Below, piece by piece: positions 63,501-64,000 of a stretch of 64,000 nucleotides of DNA. The stretch's first letter is position 1. Each line of letters starts with the position of its first letter. Under the pieces are notes generated by a model. The model had not been told where the DNA came from and made no database searches. It saw only the letters and a program-made list of their open reading frames with translations. Source of the stretch: Struthio camelus (taxonomy: Eukaryota; Chordata; Aves; Struthioniformes; Struthionidae); contig NC_090942.1 of assembly GCF_040807025.1 (NCBI RefSeq), positions 68,714,911-68,778,910 of the forward strand. The letters run 5' to 3'. The translations under genes and the position numbers were made by a program.

Positions 63501-64000
63501 ATGAACCAGGTGCCACTGCTGGGATGCGTCACCTGCTCCTTCTGGGTTAGCCAGAGACCAGTCTTTAGACCCCTGACTTGTCCTTCTGAAATCCGGGCAA
63601 CTGGTCATACATAAGCGTTTAAGTATCTTGGGGAAGTCAGTTTTGAAATTGCAGTCAGGAACTAGCCTTTTATATACATTTTTATAGTGCCCTATAGAAT
63701 CTTAAACGAGGGACGCATAAGAACTGCAGTAGTTCAAATGAAAACACTAGGCTCAGTAGGCAAAGTCATCCAGTCCTTTCTTTGAAACCATCGCAGACCA
63801 TCTTCCCATCTCATACACTGCTGGCCTGGACAGACAGCAGGCCATAAAGCAGCAATTTCCACTGAAGGAGTGAAAAATGAGTTTGAAAGCAATACGTGTT
63901 ATTTGTAAAACATTAGTTGCGTGAGTCAGAAACAGAACTACGCAGTGGGTATGGAAGGCACAGGGGAGCAAAGATTCCTCTCAGCATCGCTCTGACACAA

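Larger units (their letters stand above)
49107..64000. other. Upstream region of the transporter, no supported exon
   Basis: In this 15 kb I find no coding exon with splice sites and family similarity on either strand. In particular there are no SLC6A12/13 transmembrane motifs. It holds a CR1/L3-like remnant, MIR-like remnants, a pair of inverted repeat copies and simple repeats. A non-coding first exon or promoter of the transporter could lie here, but no CpG island marks it. Confidence 0.55.

Noticed and set aside
1..64000. CRISPR arrays, operons, phage or plasmid features, tRNA or rRNA genes
   Set aside because: None has sequence support. The split genes, GT-AG introns and SINE/LINE remnants show vertebrate nuclear DNA.

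Overview
The window is vertebrate nuclear DNA. Its genes are split by GT-AG introns, it has CpG islands and microsatellites, and it carries decayed MIR-type SINE and CR1/L3-type LINE remnants. No young transposon is obvious. That repeat profile, together with retention of a GAT-1 paralogue that mammals appear to lack, suggests a sauropsid (bird, crocodilian or turtle). This is an inference and I cannot name the species.

Two protein-coding genes are supported. On the + strand, positions 520-4018 hold the last three coding exons of an IQSEC-family Arf-GEF. It is best matched to IQSEC3 (BRAG3/SynArfGEF), a postsynaptic protein of inhibitory synapses. Its 5' part lies left of the window and its 3'UTR runs on to roughly 6.7-7.7 kb. 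On the - strand, positions 49000-22076 hold the complete coding sequence of a GABA transporter of the SLC6 family. It has 14 coding exons, 1800 bp and 599 residues, and is residue-for-residue collinear with mammalian GAT-1 (SLC6A1). Every splice junction could be placed with the correct phase, and no stop or frameshift was found.

The combination is the notable result. In mammals IQSEC3 is followed by SLC6A12 and SLC6A13 (BGT-1 and GAT-2), whereas this gene is clearly GAT-1-like. Its core is strongly conserved, but the N-terminal tail, C-terminal tail and one glycosylation sequon differ from SLC6A1. The simplest reading is an SLC6A1 paralogue (SLC6A1-like, probably a whole-genome-duplication ohnologue) kept in this lineage and missing in mammals. 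Both genes point to inhibitory (GABAergic) synapses, and they lie tail to tail about 18 kb apart.

Layout: 1-4.0 kb, end of IQSEC3; 4.0 to about 7.7 kb, its 3'UTR; 7.7-14.4 kb, plain intergenic sequence; about 14.5-17.4 kb, a GC-rich block with a CpG island (core 15.2-16.95 kb) that no recognised gene explains; 17.4-22.1 kb, probable transporter 3'UTR and flank; 22.1-49.1 kb, the transporter, with a second, compact CpG island (45.83-46.39 kb) inside its first coding intron; 49.1-64 kb, upstream sequence with old repeats and no supported exon. No bacterial, viral, CRISPR, tRNA or rRNA features were seen.
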